In this document: positions 7,855 to 15,861 of the stretch, in pieces | Layout: each line of letters starts with the position of its first letter | How positions within the stretch are numbered: position 1 is the stretch's first letter | NCBI RefSeq assembly: GCF_035918235.1 | Contig: NZ_CP109485.1 | Span: 6,321,001-6,385,000 of the forward strand | Direction: 5' to 3' | Length of the DNA: 64,000 bases | Origin: Streptomyces sp. NBC_01445 | Lineage (GTDB): Bacteria > Actinomycetota > Actinomycetes > Streptomycetales > Streptomycetaceae | Notes under the pieces: generated by a model | Seen by the model: the letters and a program-made list of their open reading frames with translations, nothing else | Database searches by the model: none | Told to the model about the DNA's origin: nothing | Position numbers and translations under genes: made by a program

Positions 7855-8556
7855 GTGCCCATGAATCCCCTCGAACACGACCGCCGATATGGCGAGTTGG
7901 ACCAGGTGATGCGCGCGTACGTCGGCCAGGCGGCCGACGACACCGAGGACAAGCCGGGCGCAGCGCTCACCGCCTACCTCCGCCACACCTGGCACACGCG
8001 CCCCTGGGCACTGGCCGACGCCGAGCAACAGCTCCGCGAGTACTCCCGCAACCCCCCGGGCCGTGTGCGCCTGCGCCTGGGCGAGTTCTACTCCGTCCCC
8101 GACGTCGGCCTGCCCGAGGCGGACATCCAGGACTGGCTGCGCATCCTCGCCGACCACATCAAGCACAGCATCGAGGCGGGCGAAGTCCCGCCGCCCTCGG
8201 CCCCCGTGACCCACTGGGAGTGGCACGCCCGCTTCCCCGAAGCCGCCCAGTTCCTCGGCGGCTGGTTCTCCCAGGACATGCCGGACGAGTTCGAAGACCA
8301 TGACGCGGCGACCAGGGACTACATCACCACCACGGACCCTCACCTCAAGGCGCGCCTGGCGGGAGAACTCCACGAACTGCTGGCCCTGCCCCTGGACGAG
8401 TCGGACTACGCGCAGGGGCTGACGGAACTGGGCATGGAGGTCGACCCGGAGACCCCGTATTCCCCGTCGGGCTGGCTGGCGCGGGTGGCGGAGCAGGTGG
8501 GCGGGGGAGGCTTCGTGGCGGATTACGGGGAGGGGCGGGCGCAGGGCGGAGAGTAG
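7855..8556 (+). CDS. CdiI-type contact-dependent inhibition immunity protein
   Basis: About 233 residues from the GTG at 7855 (ATG at 7861 gives 231). The middle carries the CdiI immunity signature HARFPEAAQFLGGWFSQDMPDEF followed by DAATRDYITTTDPHLKARLAGEL. This matches the family often annotated as contact-dependent growth inhibition immunity proteins. It lies directly after the truncated RNase A-like cassette and was probably its cognate immunity gene. GC content is back to genome level, so it is older than or different in origin from the 6835 gene. The first 90 residues are of unknown fold. Confidence 0.75.
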   Translation: MPMNPLEHDRRYGELDQVMRAYVGQAADDTEDKPGAALTAYLRHTWHTRPWALADAEQQLREYSRNPPGRVRLRLGEFYSVPDVGLPEADIQDWLRILADHIKHSIEAGEVPPPSAPVTHWEWHARFPEAAQFLGGWFSQDMPDEFEDHDAATRDYITTTDPHLKARLAGELHELLALPLDESDYAQGLTELGMEVDPETPYSPSGWLARVAEQVGGGGFVADYGEGRAQGGE

Positions 8557-8570
8557 GGCCTCGCCCGCAC

Positions 8571-9143
8571 TCAGCGGCTACTGAAGCTGGGATTCCGCAA
8601 GCAGTCGGTGACGACGCCGACATCAAAAACGGTGAAGTCCCTCTTGTTTTCTGGATGTTCACGATGCGCGGAGACGTGGACGCTGCCGAACCCGGGCCGG
8701 GTCACGCGGGCGGCGACCTCGTCGTCCCGCTTCTCCTTGTTGCCCGACCGCTTCCACCCTTTTCCCTCAAGCCGCGTGACGACTTCGCGTACGAGCTGGT
8801 CGGGGGAGCGCGAATCGGCCGCTCCGAGGGTCACGCTGACGTCGGCAGAAGCCACGACCTGGGCGTCATCCATGGAATCCTCGACGAAGTCCTGAGGATG
8901 ACAAGCACTGCTCCCGCCACCGAACTCCTCGGGCTCACGCCCAGGATCGACGGCCTTGGCCGCGTCGTAGACGTCCGGGTACATGGCATCCATGGCTTGC
9001 CGGTACGTGCGCTGGGCCGGGTCGACCTGAGTCGAGCAGGCGGTCATCGCGCCGGCGAGGGCGAGGAGAGCGGCGACGCGGAGCCCCCGGCGGCGCGTGG
9101 GGATATGGCTACAGGTACGGGCATGGGCGCGGGTGGGAGCCAT
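8571..9143 (-). CDS. Secreted lipoprotein, hypothetical
   Basis: About 190 residues from the ATG at 9143 (a longer start at 9179 is open). After an arginine-rich N-terminus, a hydrophobic segment ends in a lipobox-like GAMTAC, then a mature domain beginning STQVDPAQRTYRQAMDAMYPDV. The mature part has a C-terminal CL motif and a likely partner Cys in SSACHP, so a disulphide is possible. It is predicted to be anchored on the outer face of the membrane. No known domain is recognised. It is transcribed towards the CdiI gene. Confidence 0.65.
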   Translation of the reverse strand: MAPTRAHARTCSHIPTRRRGLRVAALLALAGAMTACSTQVDPAQRTYRQAMDAMYPDVYDAAKAVDPGREPEEFGGGSSACHPQDFVEDSMDDAQVVASADVSVTLGAADSRSPDQLVREVVTRLEGKGWKRSGNKEKRDDEVAARVTRPGFGSVHVSAHREHPENKRDFTVFDVGVVTDCLRNPSFSSR

Positions 9144-9378
9144 GCCCCCATCCCAGCGCAGGGGCGCGGCCCGGGACACGGGGGCGGGTACTCATCTCGC
9201 CCTGAGTGGGGGTGGCTGGAGCGTCGCCGACAGGAGCTTCAGTCGTCAGCCCGGATTGGGCGCCGATGGACGTCAAAGCCCGGGCAGGCTACGGGAGTTC
9301 GGCGCCCCTGCCAGGTACGGAGTGCGGCCGAAGCGTCGCCCCGACAGGTCCGTCCAGCTGGGTGCTACTGTCCCCGCC

Positions 9379-9795
9379 ATGTCCGAGACCATAAGCACCA
9401 CCAAGACCGAAATCGACGCGATCACGGCCGAGTTCTTCGGCGCGTTCGACAACAGGGGCGGCAGCGAGGCGGACGTCGACCGGATCCGCCGCCTCACGAT
9501 CCCGGGTGCCGTGATCGTGAGCACCGGCCCGGCGACCACGGCCTACACGGTGGACGAGTTCATCGAGCCGCGCCGGAAGCTGCTGTCGGACGGCCGGCTG
9601 GTGGAGTTCTCCGAGTGGGAGACGACCGAACGGACCCAGATCGCGGGCGACATCGCAGCGCGCTTCGGCGAGTACCGCAAGTCCGGCATCATGAACGGCG
9701 AACCGTTCGAGGGCGGCGGCACGAAGTCCATCCAGTTCGTCCGCACGCCGGAGGGCTGGCGCATCGCGTCGTTCACTTGGTACGACCGGCCTTGA
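9379..9795 (+). CDS. SnoaL/DUF4440-like (NTF2 fold) protein
   Basis: A 138-residue protein with a cone-shaped alpha+beta NTF2 pattern: an N-terminal helix (EIDAITAEFFGAFDN), paired strands around RIRRLTIPGAVIVS, a middle EWETTERTQIAGDIAARFGEYRKSG and a final GWRIASFTWYDRP strand. This fits DUF4440/SnoaL-like proteins, which bind or isomerise small molecules, but no catalytic residue can be named. The ATG at 9379 was chosen because homologous sequence begins there; an in-frame extension to 9097 is non-coding in character. Confidence 0.75.
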   Translation: MSETISTTKTEIDAITAEFFGAFDNRGGSEADVDRIRRLTIPGAVIVSTGPATTAYTVDEFIEPRRKLLSDGRLVEFSEWETTERTQIAGDIAARFGEYRKSGIMNGEPFEGGGTKSIQFVRTPEGWRIASFTWYDRP

Positions 9796-9833
9796 CGGAC
9801 GCTGCGCGGGAACCGGGCGTCATCGGCGATCTC

Positions 9834-10217
9834 TTACTGACCCGCGCTCGTCTGTGACTCGGCGTCGGCCGGATCGTCGTCATCGCCGTCAGGTACGGGG
9901 AGGCGGGCGCCTCTGCTACGGGCGATGCGGTGCACATCGTGCAGCGCCTCGGTCAATCGAGCGGCCAGGAAGCGGAGTTGGTGCGCGGTGGTCTTGCCTT
10001 CTCCTTCGCCTTTGCCGTCGCCAAGGAGGTCAGCGGCGTGGTCGAGGAGTTCTTCAGCCATGTCGAGCTGAACGGACTCGACGTTGTCGGCGACGCGGGA
10101 GAGATGGCTGCTGCCCGTGCCGTCGCTGAGGAGGTAGCAGGGATTCCCGTCGAGGTTCGACCAGGGCAGGAGCCTGGGACGGCTGAGCGTTGTGCCGTCG
10201 TGGCTCTGGTGGATCAC
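9834..10217 (-). CDS. Conserved Streptomyces hypothetical protein
   Basis: A 127-residue soluble protein with MIHQSHDGTTLSRPRLLPWSN at the N-terminus, a helical middle (SVQLDMAEELLDHAADLL... FLAARLTEALHDVHRIARSRG) and an acidic tail. I recognise it as a type commonly found beside XRE/DUF397 regulator modules in Streptomyces, but its role is unknown. Its start overlaps the stop of the 10214-10555 gene by four bases (ATGA), so the two form a translationally coupled pair. Confidence 0.7.
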   Translation of the reverse strand: MIHQSHDGTTLSRPRLLPWSNLDGNPCYLLSDGTGSSHLSRVADNVESVQLDMAEELLDHAADLLGDGKGEGEGKTTAHQLRFLAARLTEALHDVHRIARSRGARLPVPDGDDDDPADAESQTSAGQ

Positions 10218-10555
10218 GCGACCACCTCAACGCCGTGGATGCGGCGCGGGCCGAGGTCCACTCCGTGCACGGCAACCCAAAGGGCGCGGCGGCGAGCGCG
10301 CTGACGCTTCGCCTGCTCGCGTTGCTCGTGGGCGAGGAGGTAGGGGCGGACGAGTCGGGAGTCTTCACCGCGGAGGGGGGCCGTGTGTGGGGAGGGGCGC
10401 CGAGGCGGGTCGGGGACTGCGAGTGCGGGGTCTAGCGCCGCCGCCATGTGCTGCCGATGCCGCCCGGATGCGGGCCACGCAAGCCGCAGCAGTGGCTCGA
10501 TAAGGCGGGCGATAGGGTTCAACACGTCATCAACTCCTGTGAAGTTGGCGGCCAT
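10214..10555 (-). CDS. Conserved Streptomyces hypothetical protein
   Basis: A 113-residue protein with an N-terminal GVDDVLNPIARLIEPLLRLAWPASGRHR helix, a Pro-rich linker and an Arg-rich C-terminal helix (AHEQREQAKRQRARRRALW) ending in VDLGPRRIHGVEVVA. It is the first gene of the two-gene unit with 9834-10217 and is divergent from the XRE regulator at 10720. The role is unknown; the location suggests membership of that regulatory module. Confidence 0.65.
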   Translation of the reverse strand: MAANFTGVDDVLNPIARLIEPLLRLAWPASGRHRQHMAAALDPALAVPDPPRRPSPHTAPLRGEDSRLVRPYLLAHEQREQAKRQRARRRALWVAVHGVDLGPRRIHGVEVVA

Positions 10556-10719
10556 GCCCCCGGACCGTCGCTAGCGGTCGCGGGGGTCTTCCGTGCCTGA
10601 GGGCAGGTCGACCTGCATGGACATCGCTGTGTAGCGATCCACTTACAGAGTGGTACGGCGAGGGTTACGCTCACCAGGGGGTCTGTGGTGACTGGACTTC
10701 TGTCACACGGGAGTTGACG

Positions 10720-11514
10720 ATGAGTAGCACCTATGGGGATTGGTTCAGGGCTCAGCGTGAGGTGGCAGGCCTGACACAACAGGAGCTGGCTGACCGGGCG
10801 ATCATGACGCGTTCGCACATCGCGCACATCGAGGCAGGGCGTCGACTTCCGTCGAAGGAGGACGCGCGGCGGCTGGACAAAGCGTTGGGCACTGGGGATG
10901 TGCTCAGCAGCTTCCTGCCGGCGGAAGACGCGGCGGTCGCAGAGTACTTCGAGACAGCTCTTCAGCTCGAACAACAGGCCACCATCATCCGCGAGTTCGC
11001 GTTGTCCTTCATCCCGGGCATCCTCCAAACGGAAAGGTACGCACGTGCGGTTCTGGGCACGTCGTTCCCTCCTGTGGGGCAGGAGGAGCGTGACAGGCGC
11101 CTTGTCACACGCCTTGAGCGCGCGAAGATCCTTGCGGATCCAGTGGCGCCCGTAGTCTGGGCATTACTGGATGAAGCCGTACTGCGTCGCCAAATCGGCG
11201 GCCCGCACGTCATGGCGGAGCAGATCGGTCATCTCACGAGCCTCATCGAGGTCGGCCGGATCCAACTGCACGTATTGCCTTTCACGTTGGGCATCCATCC
11301 CCTGCTGAACAACATGCTCACGCTGATGTGGTTCGAGGACCAGCCACCCACGGCGTACGGCGAAGGGCTGTACATGGGGAAGATCCACGACAGCCCATCC
11401 GTAGTTCAGGAGCTGCAACATCGCTACGATTTCGCCCTGGGCAACGCGCTGCCGCTCAAGGAATCATTGGCTCTACTCAGGGCAACAGCAAGGGACTACG
11501 AACGCCATGACTGA
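10720..11514 (+). CDS. XRE-family regulator with DUF5753
   Basis: A 264-residue protein. An N-terminal helix-turn-helix (RAQREVAGLTQQELADRAIMTRSHIAHIEAG) is followed by the DUF5753 domain (about 90-260) with the typical SFIPGILQTERYARAV segment. I chose the ATG at 10720 after GGGAG rather than the TTG at 10714. Such proteins are numerous in Streptomyces and generally pair with a small DUF397 protein, which here overlaps the end of the gene by eight bases. By analogy with known pairs, DUF397 proteins may modulate the regulator. Target genes are unknown. Confidence 0.9.
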   Translation: MSSTYGDWFRAQREVAGLTQQELADRAIMTRSHIAHIEAGRRLPSKEDARRLDKALGTGDVLSSFLPAEDAAVAEYFETALQLEQQATIIREFALSFIPGILQTERYARAVLGTSFPPVGQEERDRRLVTRLERAKILADPVAPVVWALLDEAVLRRQIGGPHVMAEQIGHLTSLIEVGRIQLHVLPFTLGIHPLLNNMLTLMWFEDQPPTAYGEGLYMGKIHDSPSVVQELQHRYDFALGNALPLKESLALLRATARDYERHD

Positions 11515-11728
11515 CCGAAGCATCCCGCACGCGGCGTCACTGAAGGGCTGGCGGAAGTCGTCCTACAGCAACGACCAGGGCGGCAGCTGCCTGGAAGTCC
11601 TGGACCACCACCCCGCAGGCATCCCCGTCCGCGACTCCAAGACCCCGAACGGGCCCGCACTGGTCTTCCCTTCGACCGGCTGGTCCTCGTTCATCACAGC
11701 GGTCAAGGCCGGAAGCCTCCACTCCTGA
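11507..11728 (+). CDS. DUF397 protein
   Basis: A 73-residue protein with the DUF397 hallmarks: GWRKSSYSNDQGGSCLEV, then VRDSKTPNGPALVFPSTGWSSFI. It overlaps the upstream XRE/DUF5753 gene and is almost certainly expressed with it as its small partner. The following 210 bases to the methyltransferase gene contain no further gene that I can support. Confidence 0.92.
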   Translation: MTDRSIPHAASLKGWRKSSYSNDQGGSCLEVLDHHPAGIPVRDSKTPNGPALVFPSTGWSSFITAVKAGSLHS

Positions 11729-11941
11729 CGCCTCGCGCCGGCGCGGGCTCAATGGGATTGGTCGGATCGCCAGAGTGCCACCTCGGCGCGGGTTGGCACC
11801 GCGAACGGCCGAATGTGGCGCCCACATCGGTGGCATGGGCGCCGTTGGCATTTTCGTCTGCCGCGGCGTGAACGAATGCTCGGCGGGAGCTGCTTCGAGG
11901 CGCGCCGAGCCGGCCCAACCCCTTGCTTCCACGCCCGGCCG

Positions 11942-13048
11942 TCAGTACGAGTAGTGCTCCTTCAGTGCCTCGCTCAGCCGCTCGCGCTCGAAGCCCAGCG
12001 CGGCCGCCAGGACGTGCATGCCGAGGCGAGGCGGAACGGCATTGCCGATCTGTTGGGCCACCGCGGCGCCGGCCCAAAGCCAGTCCGGTACCGCGGGGAA
12101 GGTCTGGAGTCGGCCGGCCTCGGACTCGGTCAGGCGAGGGCGGTCCTGCCCGTCGGGCCCGACGATGCGGTTGCGGGAGATCTTGCCGGTCACCGTGGCC
12201 GACGGTTCGTGCGAGCCGCGCTGTCCGCGAGCCTTGGGGTCACCGCCGGTTCCATAGTTGGAGACGACGGTGTAGGGATCGTCACGCTCGGCGAGAACGT
12301 CCTTCATGCTGACCCACGGTTGCAGACCGAGGCCGTGGTCGTGGCGTGACTTCCGCTTGTGATAGCGCCCGTGCGTCGGCTCGGGCATGCACGGCTCACC
12401 GGGCAGCAGGCGTCCCTCGCCGGTCCACCGGGCGATGAGGATGGCCCGGCGTCGGGTCTGGGGCACGCCGTACTCCTCGGTGTGGAGCACCTGCGGCGAC
12501 GCGACCGCGTACCCCTCCGCCCGAAGGATCTGCGCGTACCTCTGCCACACGGGCAGCACCGCGGGGACCTGTTCCAGGACGATCACCTGGAACGGGCGCC
12601 CGGCGTCGACGGCCTCGAGTGCCCAGCGCAGCGGCTCCAGCACCAGACCGGTGCGCTCGTCGTGCTTGTCGGTCTCCTGGTCCTTGAGTGCTGCGAGGTC
12701 TGCCCGGACCTGTGCCAGTGGGTCACGGTTGCGCAGCCGGTCGGCGAAGGCGAGGACGTGATCGAGCGCACGCCGCCCTGAGCCTCGGCCCGCGACCGTG
12801 AACGTCTGGCACGGGGGGCCGCCGGCCAGAACGTTGAAATCCTCGCCGAACCTGGTCGGACCGTAGTCGCGGACGTCGCCGGATTCGGTCGGCAGCCCGT
12901 TCGCGGCACGTGTGGCGCAGGCGTCCTTGTCCCACTCGATACCCATCGACGGCACCTTGAGCTGCCGTGCGGCTTGATCGAGCCCGCCTGGCCCCGCGAA
13001 GAGATCGATGATCTTGAAGGGGGAGGCGGACGGGGGTGCTGCGTTCAT
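11942..13048 (-). CDS. dcm: C5-cytosine DNA methyltransferase (Dcm-like)
   Basis: A 368-residue enzyme that would transfer a methyl group from SAM to cytosine C5. All main motifs are visible: motif I DLFAGPGGLD (15-24), motif IV GGPPCQ with the nucleophile Cys80, motif VI as LEQV (Glu159, Gln160; the usual form is ENV), motif VIII QTRRR (197-201) and motif X AQQIGNAVPP near the end. The target-recognition region between VIII and IX is short. It is the last gene of the defence operon, nine bases after the methyltransferase-like fusion gene. It could protect the host DNA or form a heterodimer with that degenerate neighbour. Confidence 0.93.
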   Translation of the reverse strand: MNAAPPSASPFKIIDLFAGPGGLDQAARQLKVPSMGIEWDKDACATRAANGLPTESGDVRDYGPTRFGEDFNVLAGGPPCQTFTVAGRGSGRRALDHVLAFADRLRNRDPLAQVRADLAALKDQETDKHDERTGLVLEPLRWALEAVDAGRPFQVIVLEQVPAVLPVWQRYAQILRAEGYAVASPQVLHTEEYGVPQTRRRAILIARWTGEGRLLPGEPCMPEPTHGRYHKRKSRHDHGLGLQPWVSMKDVLAERDDPYTVVSNYGTGGDPKARGQRGSHEPSATVTGKISRNRIVGPDGQDRPRLTESEAGRLQTFPAVPDWLWAGAAVAQQIGNAVPPRLGMHVLAAALGFERERLSEALKEHYSY

Positions 13049-13057
13049 AGGGGGATC

Positions 13058-14965
13058 CTAGCCGGCGAGTGCGACAGCGATCGCCTCTCCCACCGCACGG
13101 GCCAACGGGGGCGGGAGCGCGTTGCCGATCTGACGGTAGGCCGCCGTCTTACCGCCGGCGATCTGCCAGGTCGAGGGGATCGCCTGCAGCATCGCGGTCT
13201 GCGCGACGGTGAGCCTGGGCGGCTCGGTCAGGGAGGAATCGGCGTCCGGCAGATGGTCGGCAAGGCTGTTGCCGTTCACGCCCAGCTGCAGCCAGGCCTT
13301 CTTGGAGCCCGTGGGCCCCAGGTCCGCTCCGCCGCGCCGGTCCGAGCCGCCGACGAGAGCGGGTGCCGGGCGCCAGGCGCCGCGTATCCACCCGTCCGCG
13401 CCGGGCCAGCCTCCGGCGGCCATGGACGGGCCGAGCGTCTCGCCGACGGTGGGGACGCGCAGTACGGTTCGGGATGGCCAGACGAACCGATCGGCGTACG
13501 GCTCCTGCAGGGCCACCAGGAATCCGGACCTGCGGTGCTGGGGAACCCCGAAGTCCGCGGCGTCCAGCACCTGCCGGAACACGCGGTATCCGGCGCCTCG
13601 AAGCTCTGACTCCATCCACGTGCGTTCGTCCGTGAAGTCGTCCCCCTCGACGAGTTCCGAAAGGTTCTCCAGCAGCACCGCCCTGGGTCGGATCTGCGGG
13701 ACGAGCGCTACCGCCTGTCGCAATACGGCGCGCTCGGCCTCGTCGTCGTGGCGCTTCGTGGTGGCGGCGGACTTGATCCGGGGCAGACCCGCGCTGAACA
13801 GGTCGACTCCCAGGACCTCGGGATGATCCGCCGAGTCGAAGTGGAGAAGATCGCCGCAGACCACTTTCCACTCGGGGCGGTTGATCTCGATCGTCCAGCA
13901 GGCATGAGCCTTCCTGTCCACCAGCAACACCGGACGGAAACCCGCCTGTTCCAGCCCCAGGGCCTGGGCGCCCGAGCCCGAGCAGACCTCGAACGAGGTC
14001 AGGTCTCGAGCGGCGGGCTCCACGCGGGCGGCCACGGCGCGATGCGTGGACGTCGCTGCGGACACCGCGACCGTCTCGACCGCGGGCAGCACAGCCTTGA
14101 TGGGCGTGTCGTCCGAACTCGGGCGGGGCGCGGTGTCCTCGGCGGACTGGGCGAACACGGTGGCCAGCCGCTCCTCCACCACAGAGGCGCTGTCCGGGGA
14201 CTCGCCGTGCTTTTCGAGCAACAAGGCGGCGACCGACTCGCGCGCGGCTGCCCTGAGCTCGGTGTCGAGCGCCTGCTCGTCGATCCCGTCGAACAGCACG
14301 AAGGGCGCCAGGCGCAGCAGTCGCTTGAGCAAGTCCTGCAGTGTCTCGCGCTGATTGAGCCCCTTCAGGTCCAACTCGTTCCACACGCGCAGGATCGCCT
14401 TGACCAGGTGGGGGCTTCCGCCGAGTGCTGCCCTGCGGGCGTAGATCTGGTCGAACGCCGCCTCACCGAGGATGCCGAGCGCCTCGTAAGGGTGAGTCTC
14501 ACCGGGCGAATACACCAGCTGTGCGCGCCACCACAGCCGCCCGAAGACGTGTCGGGTCAGGTCGGTACCGAGCACGCGGTCGCGCGGAGGCTGGGGATAG
14601 CGCCAGAAGGCGACATCCGGGAGCAGCACCAGTCCGAGGAACGCCCAGAGATCTCGCGACGCCGCCTCCGCGGGCACCAGATTCATCTGGGAGTGCAGTA
14701 GTTCGGCGAGCCGGAGATCGAAGTCGGCATTGCGGGCGCGGTCCGATTCGTCGGGGAACCCGGCCTGCCGAGCCACGTCGACGACGGACTCCCGCAGGGC
14801 CCACAGCTGCTCGGTCCCGATCCGGTCGCCACCGGTGGCGACATAGACCGCGGAGGGGTGCGACACGTTCACACGCCGGGACACATCCGTGATCGGCAGG
14901 TCACGGTACTCGTCGAACAGAGGCTTGGCCTGGCCCGCGAGCAGGCGAGGATAGAGCAGGCTCAC
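13058..14965 (-). CDS. DUF6339-like domain fused to a degenerate C5-methyltransferase
   Basis: A 635-residue protein from a GTG at 14965 that overlaps the previous stop. Residues 1-250 are a helical domain (LYPRLLAGQAKPLFDEY... FGRLWWRAQLVY... HLVKAILRVWNELDLKGLNQRETLQ) that resembles DUF6339; this name is tentative. Residues 324-635 follow the C5-methyltransferase order: motif I FEVCSGSGAQALGLEQAGF, motif VI LLENL, motif VIII QHRRSGFLVAL and motif X RQIGNALPPPLA. Motif IV reads DLFSAGLPRIKSA, with Arg396 in place of the catalytic Cys, so it should not methylate DNA. It may be a DNA- or SAM-binding partner of the active enzyme encoded directly downstream. Confidence 0.85.
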   Translation of the reverse strand: MSLLYPRLLAGQAKPLFDEYRDLPITDVSRRVNVSHPSAVYVATGGDRIGTEQLWALRESVVDVARQAGFPDESDRARNADFDLRLAELLHSQMNLVPAEAASRDLWAFLGLVLLPDVAFWRYPQPPRDRVLGTDLTRHVFGRLWWRAQLVYSPGETHPYEALGILGEAAFDQIYARRAALGGSPHLVKAILRVWNELDLKGLNQRETLQDLLKRLLRLAPFVLFDGIDEQALDTELRAAARESVAALLLEKHGESPDSASVVEERLATVFAQSAEDTAPRPSSDDTPIKAVLPAVETVAVSAATSTHRAVAARVEPAARDLTSFEVCSGSGAQALGLEQAGFRPVLLVDRKAHACWTIEINRPEWKVVCGDLLHFDSADHPEVLGVDLFSAGLPRIKSAATTKRHDDEAERAVLRQAVALVPQIRPRAVLLENLSELVEGDDFTDERTWMESELRGAGYRVFRQVLDAADFGVPQHRRSGFLVALQEPYADRFVWPSRTVLRVPTVGETLGPSMAAGGWPGADGWIRGAWRPAPALVGGSDRRGGADLGPTGSKKAWLQLGVNGNSLADHLPDADSSLTEPPRLTVAQTAMLQAIPSTWQIAGGKTAAYRQIGNALPPPLARAVGEAIAVALAG

Positions 14966-15861
14966 TGGGGCTCCTCGAAGATCTTCACGGCTGCCTGGAG
15001 TTCGGAGGCGAAGAGACTCGGGGCATGCTGTCGACGCAGCCGCACGTCGGTGATCGACTGCTCCGGGAACAAGCGGTGGAACAGGGACAGCAGTGTCGCC
15101 CCCAGGGAGTCCTCGGGGTGATCCGCCTCGTCCGTGAAGTCGTCCTGGGACAGGGCGTGCTCGATCATGGTGCGGGCGACGTCCGCGTACACGGCCGAGA
15201 GCACCACGCGGTCGACCGCCCGCGGACGGGCCGCGTTCTGGAACGCCTCGGCCGTGGCCGTGTTCCGCTCGTTCACGAGCAGGAGCAGCGAGCCCATCGC
15301 CGCACTTTCCAATTCGCCACTGATCTGGATGTGCCAGGCGGCACCGTTCGGGAACGACGTGTGGGAGAAGTCGATGACGGCCATCGGGAACTGTGGGGCG
15401 TCGCCCTGCAGGCGCAGTTCCACACCGTCGTCCCACAGCACGGAACCGGCGCGCCGCGGCGCCGCCGGCCGGGCGTCGTCGCGCCGCTCGGCCAGTACGA
15501 GAGCCGTGTCCAAGAGCAGGACACCCCCGAGGTCGGCACCCCGGAGTCGGACGTCGAGATCGACCGTGTTCGGGCCGGCTCCGCTCAGACGGGCCAGTCG
15601 GCCGGGACCCCGCAGGTTCGAACCGGTGGCCGTCCACACGACGGACAGCTGGAGGTCGGTGTCCTCCGGGAGCCCCGCCGCGGCGCGGGCGCGGGCCAGG
15701 TCGACCCGTACGCGCCTGCGCAGGTGAAGGTCCATCTGGTAGTCCCAGTCGTCGATGGCCTCCGGCAGCGGCACCTCGCCGTCCGGGGTGACCAGCGACC
15801 AGGCCTCGGCCGCGACGACGTCCCGGGGTGGGACGCGGTAGGGGAGGGCGCGGCGGGCCAT
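14962..15861 (-). CDS. Defence-operon protein of unknown function
   Basis: A 299-residue soluble protein from the ATG at 15861, which overlaps the MORC gene stop by one base; its own stop overlaps the next start. The N-terminal half looks beta-rich (LHLRRRVRVDLARARAAAGL, TDLQLSVVWTATGSNL, VDLDVRLRGADLGGVLLLDTALVL). The C-terminal half is helical (DVARTMIEHALSQDDF, LGATLLSLFHRLFP). I see no nuclease, ATPase or helix-turn-helix motif. It is always translated with the Z1 and GHKL proteins, so it is probably a structural or specificity subunit. I do not recognise the family. Confidence 0.8.
   Translation of the reverse strand: MARRALPYRVPPRDVVAAEAWSLVTPDGEVPLPEAIDDWDYQMDLHLRRRVRVDLARARAAAGLPEDTDLQLSVVWTATGSNLRGPGRLARLSGAGPNTVDLDVRLRGADLGGVLLLDTALVLAERRDDARPAAPRRAGSVLWDDGVELRLQGDAPQFPMAVIDFSHTSFPNGAAWHIQISGELESAAMGSLLLLVNERNTATAEAFQNAARPRAVDRVVLSAVYADVARTMIEHALSQDDFTDEADHPEDSLGATLLSLFHRLFPEQSITDVRLRRQHAPSLFASELQAAVKIFEEPQ

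Noticed and set aside
14966..15637. N-terminal extension of the methyltransferase-like fusion gene
   Set aside because: The extra 224 codons are the shadow of the 14962-15861 gene; the GTG at 14965 overlaps the previous stop in the operon style.
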